Positions 25,605 to 33,273 of a stretch of DNA of 64,000 nucleotides are shown here, in pieces. The DNA is from DASZHJ01 sp035517495 (lineage in GTDB: Bacteria; Pseudomonadota; Alphaproteobacteria; ATCC43930; CGMCC-115725). The notes under the pieces are model-generated. The model made no database searches, was not told the DNA's origin, and worked only from the letters and a program-made list of their open reading frames with translations. Each line of letters begins with the position of its first letter. Within the stretch, counting starts at the first letter, position 1. Location: assembly GCA_035517495.1 (NCBI GenBank), contig DATIYT010000141.1:1-64000 (forward strand), read 5' to 3'. A program made the translations under genes and the position numbers.

Positions 25605-26708
25605 ATGAAGGTTCAGGGCAAGCCGATGCGCACGATCTGGATCGAGGAAGATGGGCGCCAGGTCGGCATCATCGATCAAACGCTGCTTCCGCACGAGCTT
25701 TTGCTGCGCCGCCTCGTTTCAGTCGAGCAGATGGCGGAGGCAATCCGCGTGATGCGGGTGCGCGGCGCGCCGCTGATCGGGGCCGCCGCGGCCTATGGGC
25801 TTGCGCTCGCGCTCGCCGAGGATCCGTCCGATGCGAATCTCGATGCGGCATCCGAGTTGCTGCGTCAGACGCGGCCGACCGCGGTCAACTTGGCCTGGGC
25901 GATCGAGGAAGTGCGGCGCGTGGTTGCACCCCTGCCGCCTGCCGCGCGCGCCAAGGCCGCCTACGAAAAGGCGGCGGCGCTCGCCGATGCCGACGTCGCG
26001 ACCAACCGCGCGATCGGCGAGCACGGTGCGCCGCTGCTGCAAGCCGTCGCCCAGAGGAAAGGGCGGGTCGAAGTGCTCACGCACTGCAACGCCGGCTGGC
26101 TCGCGACCGTCGATTGGGGGACGGCGCTGGCGCCGATCTTCCGCGCCCATGACGACGGGATCGCAGTACATGTCTGGGTCGATGAAACCCGGCCGCGCAA
26201 TCAGGGTGCGAGCCTCACGGCCTGGGAGTTGATCCAGCACGGCGTGCCGCATACTGTGATCGCCGACAACGCCGGCGGCCACCTGATGCAGCGCGGCCAA
26301 GTGGATTTGGCGATCGTCGGCACCGACCGCACCACAGCCGCGGGCGACGTCGCCAACAAGATCGGCACATATCTGAAGGCGCTCGCCGCGCAGGACACCG
26401 GCGTTCCGTTTTACGTGGCAGCACCCAGCTCCAGCATCGACTGGTCGCTCGGTGACGGACTCAAGGAGATTCCGATCGAGGAGCGTGCGCAAGCCGAGGT
26501 CACGGAGATCATGGGACGGCTGCCCGATGGGGGTGTCGCGCGCGTGCGCCTGACGCCCGAGGGAAGCCCTGCCGCCAATCCCGCCTTCGACGTGACGCCG
26601 GCACGGCTCGTCAGCGGCATCATCACCGAACGCGGCATTGCCAAGCCCTCGCGCGAGGGTCTGCTGGCGCTATTCCCCGAGCGGCGTCACCGGCTCGCCG
26701 GCGAGTGA
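25605..26708 (+). CDS. mtnA: S-methyl-5-thioribose-1-phosphate isomerase
   Basis: The enzyme isomerises 5-(methylthio)ribose-1-phosphate to the ribulose form. The 367-residue protein has 'MRVRGAPLIGAAAAYGLALAL', 'LTHCNAGWLATVDWGTALAPIF', 'VHVWVDETRPRNQGASLTAWEL', 'GHLMQRGQVDLAIVGTDRTTAAGDVANKIGTY' and 'EIPIEER', all diagnostic; the active-site Cys (HCNAG) and Asp (GTDRT) are present. The start at 25605 fits the family. Its TGA overlaps the next ATG. Confidence 0.95.
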   Translation: MKVQGKPMRTIWIEEDGRQVGIIDQTLLPHELLLRRLVSVEQMAEAIRVMRVRGAPLIGAAAAYGLALALAEDPSDANLDAASELLRQTRPTAVNLAWAIEEVRRVVAPLPPAARAKAAYEKAAALADADVATNRAIGEHGAPLLQAVAQRKGRVEVLTHCNAGWLATVDWGTALAPIFRAHDDGIAVHVWVDETRPRNQGASLTAWELIQHGVPHTVIADNAGGHLMQRGQVDLAIVGTDRTTAAGDVANKIGTYLKALAAQDTGVPFYVAAPSSSIDWSLGDGLKEIPIEERAQAEVTEIMGRLPDGGVARVRLTPEGSPAANPAFDVTPARLVSGIITERGIAKPSREGLLALFPERRHRLAGE

Positions 26709-27385
26709 TGCCGGAGCGGCCTGCCCATCGCGCGTTGCGCGCGGACGTCATCGCGACCGCGCGACGCATGAACGCGCTCGGCATCAACCAAGGGAAATCC
26801 GGCAATCTCAGCCAGCGTATCCCCGGGGGATTCCTGGTGACGCCCACGGGGATGGATTACGACACGCTCAAGCCCGCCGATATCGTGCCGATGGATTTCG
26901 CGGGACGCCATCAGGGCGCTCGTTTGCCCTCCTCGGAATGGCGCTTTCATCGGGACATTCTGCGGGCGCGCCCGGAAGCCGAGGCTGTCATTCACACGCA
27001 TGCGATGTTCGCGACAACGCTCGCGTGCTTGGGCCGGGGTATTCCTTCATTCCATTACATGGTCGCGGTTGCCGGCGGCGACGACATCCGCTGCGCACCC
27101 TATGCGACCTTCGGGACTGAAGAGCTGTCGCGGTGCGCGCTGGCGGCGCTCGAAGGGCGCAAGGCCTGCCTGCTCGCGAATCACGGCATGATCGCCGTTG
27201 GGCCTTCGCTCAAGGCGGCGCTCGCGCTTGCGGTAGAGGTGGAGACGCTCGCCGCCATGTATTGGCGCGCGCTGCAAGTGGGGGAGCCGCGACTGCTCGA
27301 CCGAGCCGAAATGGCGCGCGTGCTCGAGAAGTTCAAGGCCTACGGGCAACAGTCAAAACGAAAAGCGAAGGAGATCGGGGAATAA
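26708..27385 (+). CDS. Class II aldolase/adducin-family protein (MtnB/Ald2-like)
   Basis: A 225-residue zinc-dependent class II aldolase-fold enzyme. It has 'NQGKSGNLSQRIPGGFLVTPTGMDYDTLKPADIV', the 'SSEWRFHRDIL' acidic residue, the Zn-binding 'HTHAMFATTLA' pair and the third His in 'LANHGMIAVG'. Next to mtnP and mtnA it is most likely the aldolase cleaving methylthioribulose-1-phosphate or 5-deoxyribulose-1-phosphate to DHAP plus an aldehyde (the DHAP shunt, Ald2 in Rhodospirillum rubrum). MtnB dehydratase is the alternative, but mtnC, mtnD and mtnK are absent here. TGATG overlap with mtnA. Confidence 0.82.
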   Translation: MPERPAHRALRADVIATARRMNALGINQGKSGNLSQRIPGGFLVTPTGMDYDTLKPADIVPMDFAGRHQGARLPSSEWRFHRDILRARPEAEAVIHTHAMFATTLACLGRGIPSFHYMVAVAGGDDIRCAPYATFGTEELSRCALAALEGRKACLLANHGMIAVGPSLKAALALAVEVETLAAMYWRALQVGEPRLLDRAEMARVLEKFKAYGQQSKRKAKEIGE

Positions 27386-27514
27386 CTTGGTGATGAGGAG
27401 ATGAGAGCGACAAATCCCGTCGCAACTTGGCGGTGCCTGTTCCAGAGAACCAAGTCATCATCCCTAGCCGACGCTGACTGGCTCCCCTTGATCCTCATTT
27501 CGTCCCCACATCTC

Positions 27515-27934
27515 CTAAATACCTCTCGACGCCGGTACGACGCTGCCGTCGACTTCCACCCTGAGCACGCCCTCGGGCAGCCGCATCATGTCCCCGACCG
27601 GTATTTCGATTGCGGGCAAGGTTGGGTGCCCCATCTCGCGCGCCACGACGATGCCGAGCGCCAAAATCGCGTCCGCTTCGCCCAGCAGCAGCGCCGCGGG
27701 CGCAAGTCCCCGCGCGATCAACTCCAGCATGATCGCGCTCGAGGAGCTGGAGCCGCGCGGGCTCGGGATCGCCAGCACAGTTCCGGTCACGGCGCGATCG
27801 TGCTCGGGATGGCGCGGATCGCTGATGCGGCCGGTTCTGGGATCGACGCCGCCCCAAAAGCTCAGCGGTGCGGTGAGGCGCAGCAGCGGGCCTTCGGCCC
27901 GGCCTTCGATCAGTACGCGGCCTCTCACGCCCAT
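27515..27934 (-). CDS. Aconitase X swivel (small) subunit, DUF126
   Basis: A 139-residue protein corresponding to the swivelling domain of aconitase X: 'GRVLIEGRAEGPLLRLTAPLSFWGGVDP', 'HPEHDRAVTGTVLAIPSPRGSSSSSAIMLELIARGLAPAALLLGEADAI' (the SSS loop is the family signature) and 'PTLPAIEIPVGDM'. It would complete the active site of the large subunit encoded immediately upstream, whose 3' end it overlaps by 10 bp. The start ATG 27934 is set by the conserved N-terminus. Confidence 0.88.
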   Translation of the reverse strand: MGVRGRVLIEGRAEGPLLRLTAPLSFWGGVDPRTGRISDPRHPEHDRAVTGTVLAIPSPRGSSSSSAIMLELIARGLAPAALLLGEADAILALGIVVAREMGHPTLPAIEIPVGDMMRLPEGVLRVEVDGSVVPASRGI

Positions 27935-29187
27935 GCGCTTTCGTCCCGCGTGACCTTGCCCGCGATTGCCGAGGCCACGCAATCGGCGAGGCTGCCGTAG
28001 ATCGTGGCAAAGCCGGTATTGGCGGGCGCATAGAACGCGAACTTGCCGGAGTTGGTCATGAGCACGCCCGCATCGGGCGGCAAAATCGGCGCCACCACCA
28101 CGCAGGTGTCGACGATGATCTGGAGTCCCGCGGCTTCGAGCGGCCGGCGCAGTCCCTCGCGCTCGATCGTTTCGAGCGAGGCGCGGCTGGTGCAGGCGTA
28201 GAAGGGAACGCTGAACCGCGCGTCGCGGGTGAGCCCTGCCAACGCGCGGAATTCCGCCGGCGAAAAATGTGGGCTGCCAACCGCGACTGCGTCGATCGCG
28301 TCGCTGCCCGCCGCCGCCGTCGAAAGCCGGTCGCGCGACGCGCGGAGCATCTCGGGCGTGATCACAATGCGCCGCTCGGGCTCCACACCGCCGAGCGCGG
28401 CTGCGAGGCCCGGAGATTCCGGCGTCACGCCGACCGCGCGGAAAAGACCGACGGCGCCCGTCGAAGCGGCCGCCGCCCCCAATGCCTTGAGCCGATCCTC
28501 GTCGGTGCCGTTGGGCAAGCCCGTGATCGCCGCCACGGTCGAACCCGCTTCGCTGCCAAGAAAAGCGCCGAGCACGGGATAGAACGCGTCGAGCGTGCGT
28601 AGGCGATCCGAAAGAGCACTGGCGTCGATCACGATCCGCGCGCGGCGTTCTCCGTCGAGGTGCAGGCCATAGCAGGGCGCCCGTCCCGTGATCGCGCAGC
28701 AAAGGTCGAGAAAATCTCCGAGGCGATTGGTGCGCGCGCCCAGGACCGAATTGACGAAGGCAACCGCGTTCGATTCGCCCCAGGCCACATGAACTCCGAG
28801 GCGCGGGCGGTGACCCGCCTGGTAGGGCGCGCAGGTCCAGGTGGGGCGCGCGCCCAGCGCCTCCGACGCCGCCATCAGCCGCCGTGCCATCGCGCGGGTC
28901 TCGGGATCGAAGCGGACGCGGCCGGGGTGCAGCAGATCGAGTGCGCCCACGTTGAGCGTGGTCGGTACCGCGACGCTTCCGCCGAGTGCGACCATGCGCT
29001 CCGCGAAATGAACGCCGCTGTCGCCGTGATAGAGACAGCCGTCGAGATGCGCGCTCTCGATCGCGATCAGCGAAGCGGCACCCATGAGCCGCGCCGCTTC
29101 CGCGACGACGCGCATCGCCATCGCCGCGGCGGGGCCTTGCGCTCCCTCGAGGAGCGCCCGGTCCGCCGCCGCGAGCGCGAGTGTCAT
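27925..29187 (-). CDS. Aconitase X catalytic (large) subunit
   Basis: The 420-residue protein belongs to the aconitase X group (DUF521). It has 'AASLIAIESAHLDGCLYHGDSGVHFAERM', 'VPTTLNVGALDLLHP', 'YQAGHRPRLGVHVAWGESNAVAFVNSVLGARTNRLGDFLDLCCAITGRAPCYGLHL', 'AVGSPHFSPAEF', 'DTCVVVAPIL' and 'TNSGKFAFYAP'. Cysteines in DFLDLCC, YACTS and DTCVV are candidates for Fe-S binding. Characterised bacterial members dehydrate cis-3-hydroxy-L-proline; archaeal members act on mevalonate-5-phosphate. No hydroxyproline or mevalonate genes are adjacent, so the substrate is open. It is encoded separately from the swivel subunit. Confidence 0.9.
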   Translation of the reverse strand: MTLALAAADRALLEGAQGPAAAMAMRVVAEAARLMGAASLIAIESAHLDGCLYHGDSGVHFAERMVALGGSVAVPTTLNVGALDLLHPGRVRFDPETRAMARRLMAASEALGARPTWTCAPYQAGHRPRLGVHVAWGESNAVAFVNSVLGARTNRLGDFLDLCCAITGRAPCYGLHLDGERRARIVIDASALSDRLRTLDAFYPVLGAFLGSEAGSTVAAITGLPNGTDEDRLKALGAAAASTGAVGLFRAVGVTPESPGLAAALGGVEPERRIVITPEMLRASRDRLSTAAAGSDAIDAVAVGSPHFSPAEFRALAGLTRDARFSVPFYACTSRASLETIEREGLRRPLEAAGLQIIVDTCVVVAPILPPDAGVLMTNSGKFAFYAPANTGFATIYGSLADCVASAIAGKVTRDESAWA

Positions 29188-29196
29188 CGCCGATTG

Positions 29197-29868
29197 CTAC
29201 TTGCCCACGTACTCCGCGATGAAGCTCATGGTGCGGTCGAGCGCGAGCTTCGCCGAGGCCGGGTCATAGCTGCCCCGTTCATCGCAATTGAAACCGTGCC
29301 CCGCGGGATAGACGTAGATCGTGCAGTCCTTGCGCGCCTGCTTCACTTTTTCCACGTCGGTCATGGGGATGCTCTGGTCCTTGTCGCCAAAATGCAACAT
29401 GGTCGGGACCTTTGGCTTCTCGTTTGCCGCCCCGGCGATGCCACCGCCGTAATAGCCGACCGAGCAGGCGATGCCATTGAGCCGGGTCGCGGAAAAGAAA
29501 GCGAGGCTGCCGCCCCAGCAATAGCCGACCGTCGCAACCTTGCCGATGCCCTTCACGGCGTCGATCGCCGCCTGAATGTCCTTCAGGGGTCCGTCATCTC
29601 CGACTTGACCGCGGAGATTGCGACCGGCTTCGATGGCCGCCGCATCGTAGCCGAGCTCGGTGCCGCGCTTGGTGCGATCGAAAAGAGCGGGTGCGATTGC
29701 CGCATAGCCCTTGGCGACGAAGCCGTCGGTCACGCGCTTGATGTGGTTGTTGACGCCGAAAATCTCCTGGATCACGACGATGGCGCCTTTGGCCGGGCCG
29801 GCGGGGTCGGCGCGGTAGGCCGCGAACTTATGGCCATCGGACGCCGTCAATTCGATCATTTTTCCCAT
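29197..29868 (-). CDS. Dienelactone hydrolase family protein
   Basis: A 223-residue cytoplasmic alpha/beta hydrolase with the classical DLH layout: 'GAIVVIQEIFGVNNHIKRVTDGFVAKGYAAIAPALFDR', the Cys-nucleophile elbow GYCWGGSLAF, the acidic residue in 'FGDKDQSIP' and the His in 'AGHGFNCDERGSYDPASA'. The Cys-Asp-His triad is intact. It is 9 bp upstream of the aconitase X genes on the same strand and probably in the same operon, hinting at a shared catabolic route. Substrates may be dienelactones or other carboxylic esters and lactones. Confidence 0.92.
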   Translation of the reverse strand: MGKMIELTASDGHKFAAYRADPAGPAKGAIVVIQEIFGVNNHIKRVTDGFVAKGYAAIAPALFDRTKRGTELGYDAAAIEAGRNLRGQVGDDGPLKDIQAAIDAVKGIGKVATVGYCWGGSLAFFSATRLNGIACSVGYYGGGIAGAANEKPKVPTMLHFGDKDQSIPMTDVEKVKQARKDCTIYVYPAGHGFNCDERGSYDPASAKLALDRTMSFIAEYVGK

Positions 29869-30058
29869 AGGGGGCTTCTCCTCGGTGATAGGGTGGCGCG
29901 ATCATAGAGCGCTCGGCGCACGGAGCAAGCACAAGGGAGGCATCGAGACGCGCCGTTGACGCTGCAATCGGGCATTTGTATAGGGTTTTGACCGCGCGTC
30001 GGGCCTGTGCTCTCGTTCTGCGCCTGGTGGCGCCCCCGAGCGCGAAGGAAATGGCTCC

Positions 30059-31435
30059 ATGCCCACGATCGTCGAACGCTTTGCCGCCTATGCCGCTTCG
30101 GTGCAAACGGCGGCGCTGCCGCCCGAGGCCTTGCACGCGGCAACGCGCTCACTCGTCGACTGGTTCGCGGCTACGGTTCCCGGCGGGATCGAGCCGCCTG
30201 CGACCTTGCTGACCGAGGCCTTTGCCGAGGAGATCGATCACGGCCGCGCGCAGCTCGTGCCGTCCGGCCGACGCGCCACGGCCCGCGCCGCCGCCTTCCT
30301 CAACGGCGCCGCCTCGCACACGATCGAGTTTGACGACATCTATCGGGACGCGATCTACCATCCGGGGGTGGTGACGGTGCCCGCGGCACTCGCGCTCGCG
30401 CAGACCCGAGGCCTCAGCGGTGCTGCGCTGCTGCGCGCGATCGTCGCGGGTTACGAGGTCGGGACCCGGATCGGCGTCGCGGTCAATCCCGCGCATTACG
30501 AATTTTGGCACACGACCGGTACCGTCGGCTGCTTCGGCGCCGCTGCGGCTTCGGCCTCGGCACTGGGTCTCGACGCCGCCCGCACGGCGCACGCGCTCGC
30601 CAACGCCGGCACCATGGCGGCGGGTCTACAGCAGGCGTTCCGCGCGGACTGCATGGGAAAGCCGCTGCACGCGGCGCATGGCGCCGAAGTTGGTGTCACC
30701 ACGGCACTCGCGGCCGAGCGTGGCGTCACCGGTGCGCTCGACATCCTCGAAGGCGCGCGTGGCTTCGGCCAGGCCATGAGCCGCAACGTCGATTGGGAAG
30801 CAGCGCTCGCGACCCTGGGCACGCGCTTCCACATCGCCTCCATGACGCAGAAGAATCACGCGGCCTGCGGGCATATCCATGCGGCGATAGACGCGGTAAT
30901 GGCGCTTCGGGAGCAGCATCATTTGACGGAAGAGCGCGTGAAGCGCATCACGGCGCGCACTTACGGCAAGGCGCTCGAAGTCGCGGGCAACACCGAGGCG
31001 CGCACGGTGTTCCAGGCAAAATTCAGTCTCCCCTATTGCCTCGCGGCGGCCATGGTGGTGGGAAGCGTGCGCGTCGACGCCTTTACCGACGAGCGGCTCA
31101 AAGATCCCGCGATCCGCCGTCTGATGAGCCGCGTCGAGATGGCGGTCGAACCCAAGCTCGATGCGGCCTTCCCGCGCCAGCGCGCCGCCGTGGTCGAGAT
31201 CGAAACTTCCGATGGACGGCATCTCTCGCACTATGCGCCGACGCGCAAGGGCGATCCCGATGCACCGCTCAACGACGCGGAGCTTAACGACAAGGCGCGC
31301 GAGCTGATCGCGCCGATGTTGGGCGTGGCCGCCACTACCGCGCTGCTGGACGCACTCTGGAACATCGAGCGCCGCGGTAGCGTTGCCGATCTGGTGCCCG
31401 TATTGACGTCCCGCTACGCCGGCGCCGCGCAGTGA
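30059..31435 (+). CDS. MmgE/PrpD family protein
   Basis: A 458-residue member of the 2-methylcitrate dehydratase family. It shows 'RSLVDWFAATVPGG', 'AAFLNGAASHTIEFDDIYRDAIYHPGVVTVPAALALAQ', 'IVAGYEVGTRIGVAVNPAHYEFWHTTGTVGCFGAAAASASALGLD', 'AFRADCMGKPLHAAHGAEVGVTTALAAERGVTG' and 'AACGHIHAAIDAV'. The first part is all-alpha and the second the smaller lid domain. Family members dehydrate or isomerise hydroxy-dicarboxylates and tricarboxylates. No prpB or prpC is nearby, so this is a paralogue of unknown substrate. It is divergent from the dienelactone hydrolase/aconitase X operon (190 bp). RBS: AAGGAA. Confidence 0.9.
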   Translation: MPTIVERFAAYAASVQTAALPPEALHAATRSLVDWFAATVPGGIEPPATLLTEAFAEEIDHGRAQLVPSGRRATARAAAFLNGAASHTIEFDDIYRDAIYHPGVVTVPAALALAQTRGLSGAALLRAIVAGYEVGTRIGVAVNPAHYEFWHTTGTVGCFGAAAASASALGLDAARTAHALANAGTMAAGLQQAFRADCMGKPLHAAHGAEVGVTTALAAERGVTGALDILEGARGFGQAMSRNVDWEAALATLGTRFHIASMTQKNHAACGHIHAAIDAVMALREQHHLTEERVKRITARTYGKALEVAGNTEARTVFQAKFSLPYCLAAAMVVGSVRVDAFTDERLKDPAIRRLMSRVEMAVEPKLDAAFPRQRAAVVEIETSDGRHLSHYAPTRKGDPDAPLNDAELNDKARELIAPMLGVAATTALLDALWNIERRGSVADLVPVLTSRYAGAAQ

Positions 31436-31451
31436 GGGCGGACCGCTCTAC

Positions 31452-33017
31452 TCAGGCCGGCCAGCGCTGATCGATCGCGTGCAGGGCCGCCTGCAGCACC
31501 GCGCGAAGGCGCTGGGCGCCCCTGCTGTCGACCGCGCGGGGATCCAGGTAGAAATCAGCACCGGTCAGATGCGTGCTGAACACTTCGGCCTTGCTGCCCT
31601 CGGCATCCGTCATGGCTTGGACGAGGTAGGGTACGACCTCCCGCGCGATCCCCTTCATGGTGATGGGCGAGAGCGCATGCGCGTCGACAACGTCGCGCGC
31701 GAGCGCGAAGGTCTCGTAGCTGAGCACGATCTGCCCGGGTTCCGCGATCGATTGCAGGCGCGCCGCGAGGTTCGCCTCGGCCCCGATGATCGTGTAGTCC
31801 ATGCGGTCCGAACTTCCGAAATTGCCGACGTTGCAGAAACCGGTGTTGATGCCCATCCGGGCCTCAAAGGGAAACTCGACCCCTTCGCCGCGCCATTTCG
31901 CGTTGAGCTCGGCGATGCGCCGCTGCATCTCGACCGCCATCGCGACGCAAGCCTTTGCGTCCTCGGCGGCGCCCTTGGTCTCGGGGTCTCCGAAGAAGAT
32001 CAGAATTGCGTCGCCGATGAACTTGTCGATGGTGCCGCCGTGCCGCAGCGCGATCTGCGACATCTCCGTGAAGTATTCGTTGAGCAGCTCGGTGATTCGC
32101 TCCGGCTGCATCCGCTCGGTGGTGGCGGTGAAATCCTTGATGTCCGAGAAGAAGATGGTGAGCCGTTTCCTCACCGTGTGAATCGTCACGTCGGTCTGGC
32201 CGGTAAAGATGCTTTTATAAACCTGGGGCGAGAGGTAGCGCGAAATCTTGGTTGAGATCGTTGCCAGAAACTCGTTGGCTTGCTCGAGCTCGCGGTTCAT
32301 GCCGTGGATCAGCGCCACCTGACGCCGCTGCATCACGATGAAGCTGACACCCGCAATGGCCGCGAGCAGGAGATAGAGCAGCAGGTACTTGAATGCGAAG
32401 ATGTTGCCCGCGATCGAATGACTCACCGTCACTTCCTGGATGCCGCGGACGTCGCCGACCTTCCAGTCGCGTTTCGGGCTGTCGGGGTGGGTGTTGTGGC
32501 AGGCGACGCAGGCGCTGTCCATGATGATGGGGGAAATCAGCCGCACCCGGCTGCTGAGCAATGAGGTGGACGCGTCCGACAGAAGCTGGCTCGGTTGCTG
32601 GCGGAGCGATGCAAGCGCACGGCGCTCGAATTCGTCGAGCGTGTGCGGCGCGCGGTTCTTGAAGGGATAATCGGAGACGAATCGATAGCCGATATTCGAC
32701 TGCTGCTCGCTGATGACTCGCCCGAGTTCCAGCGACAGGGTTGCGGGGATCGGAATGGCGCCCGGTATTTCTTCATAATTCGGCGCGACTTCGGTCCGCC
32801 CGGGAGACGCGAGCACGCGCGCGACCACATTGCTTGCATAGTAGCCGCGGATGCTGGTGATCACCGAGTTCAGGTTGGCGGCCTGGCGGTGGAGGTCGGT
32901 CTGGTTGAGGCTGCGCAGGTCCAGCCAGACCGCCAGCGGCAATCCCAGAAGCAAGTTGGCGATCAGCAGGCTGAGCAAAAGGCCTCTCGACCTCATGGTG
33001 GCAGGTGGACGTGTCAT
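31452..33017 (-). CDS. Class III adenylate/guanylate cyclase with c-type heme (DUF3365/Tll0287-like) sensor domain
   Basis: The 521-residue membrane protein has an N-terminal helix (about 11-30), then a periplasmic DUF3365-like domain ending in 'DSACVACHNTHPDSPKRDW'. Its CxxCH (CVACH, about residues 169-173) is a covalent heme c attachment motif. A second helix (about 211-229) and a short coiled linker precede the class III cyclase domain. Metal ligands lie in 'FFSDIKDFTATTERM', the substrate Lys/Asp region in 'IDKFIGDAILIFFG', and 'MDYTIIGAEANLAARLQ' supplies the adenine-selecting Asp plus the transition-state Asn and Arg. It therefore looks active, probably making cAMP in response to redox state or a heme ligand. 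ATG 32996 is an alternative start. Confidence 0.9.
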   Translation of the reverse strand: MTRPPATMRSRGLLLSLLIANLLLGLPLAVWLDLRSLNQTDLHRQAANLNSVITSIRGYYASNVVARVLASPGRTEVAPNYEEIPGAIPIPATLSLELGRVISEQQSNIGYRFVSDYPFKNRAPHTLDEFERRALASLRQQPSQLLSDASTSLLSSRVRLISPIIMDSACVACHNTHPDSPKRDWKVGDVRGIQEVTVSHSIAGNIFAFKYLLLYLLLAAIAGVSFIVMQRRQVALIHGMNRELEQANEFLATISTKISRYLSPQVYKSIFTGQTDVTIHTVRKRLTIFFSDIKDFTATTERMQPERITELLNEYFTEMSQIALRHGGTIDKFIGDAILIFFGDPETKGAAEDAKACVAMAVEMQRRIAELNAKWRGEGVEFPFEARMGINTGFCNVGNFGSSDRMDYTIIGAEANLAARLQSIAEPGQIVLSYETFALARDVVDAHALSPITMKGIAREVVPYLVQAMTDAEGSKAEVFSTHLTGADFYLDPRAVDSRGAQRLRAVLQAALHAIDQRWPA

Positions 33018-33110
33018 CGCGGCTCATCCCTGGCGAAGGCGAGCGCGGCGCGCCCGACCGCACAGAGCCTACGCCAAATCGACGCCCCGATTGAGCGACC
33101 AGAAAGAGGC

Positions 33111-33211
33111 CTAAAGCGCAATCCGGCGAAGTGTGAGCGGTTCGCCGTCAGATTGCGCGACAAAATCAAGGAATCTGGAGCGTGACCCGATTCTGTCTGA
33201 TCGGATCACGT
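33111..33211. repeat. Alphaproteobacterial-type interspersed palindromic repeat
   Basis: Two palindromes lie in tandem in a 256-bp intergenic gap. The first pairs GCGCAATC (33116-33123) with GATTGCGC (33151-33158), plus an inner GGCGAA/TTCGCC arm. The second pairs CGTGAcCCGAT (33181-33191) with ATCGGaTCACG (33200-33210). The phrases AAGTGTGAGCGGTT and TCTGGAGCGTGACCCGATTC resemble short interspersed palindromes common in Rhizobiales genomes. Confidence 0.7.
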
Positions 33212-33273
33212 CTAGCCGTGATGATTGCTCGAAGCGATCGCGCCTTTGGAATCACCCGCTTGGGGCGAGGCAG

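Noticed and set aside
30149..31287. Overlapping long ORFs on both strands within the MmgE/PrpD gene
   Set aside because: GC-rich third positions keep alternative frames open; only the 30059-31435 frame carries family motifs.
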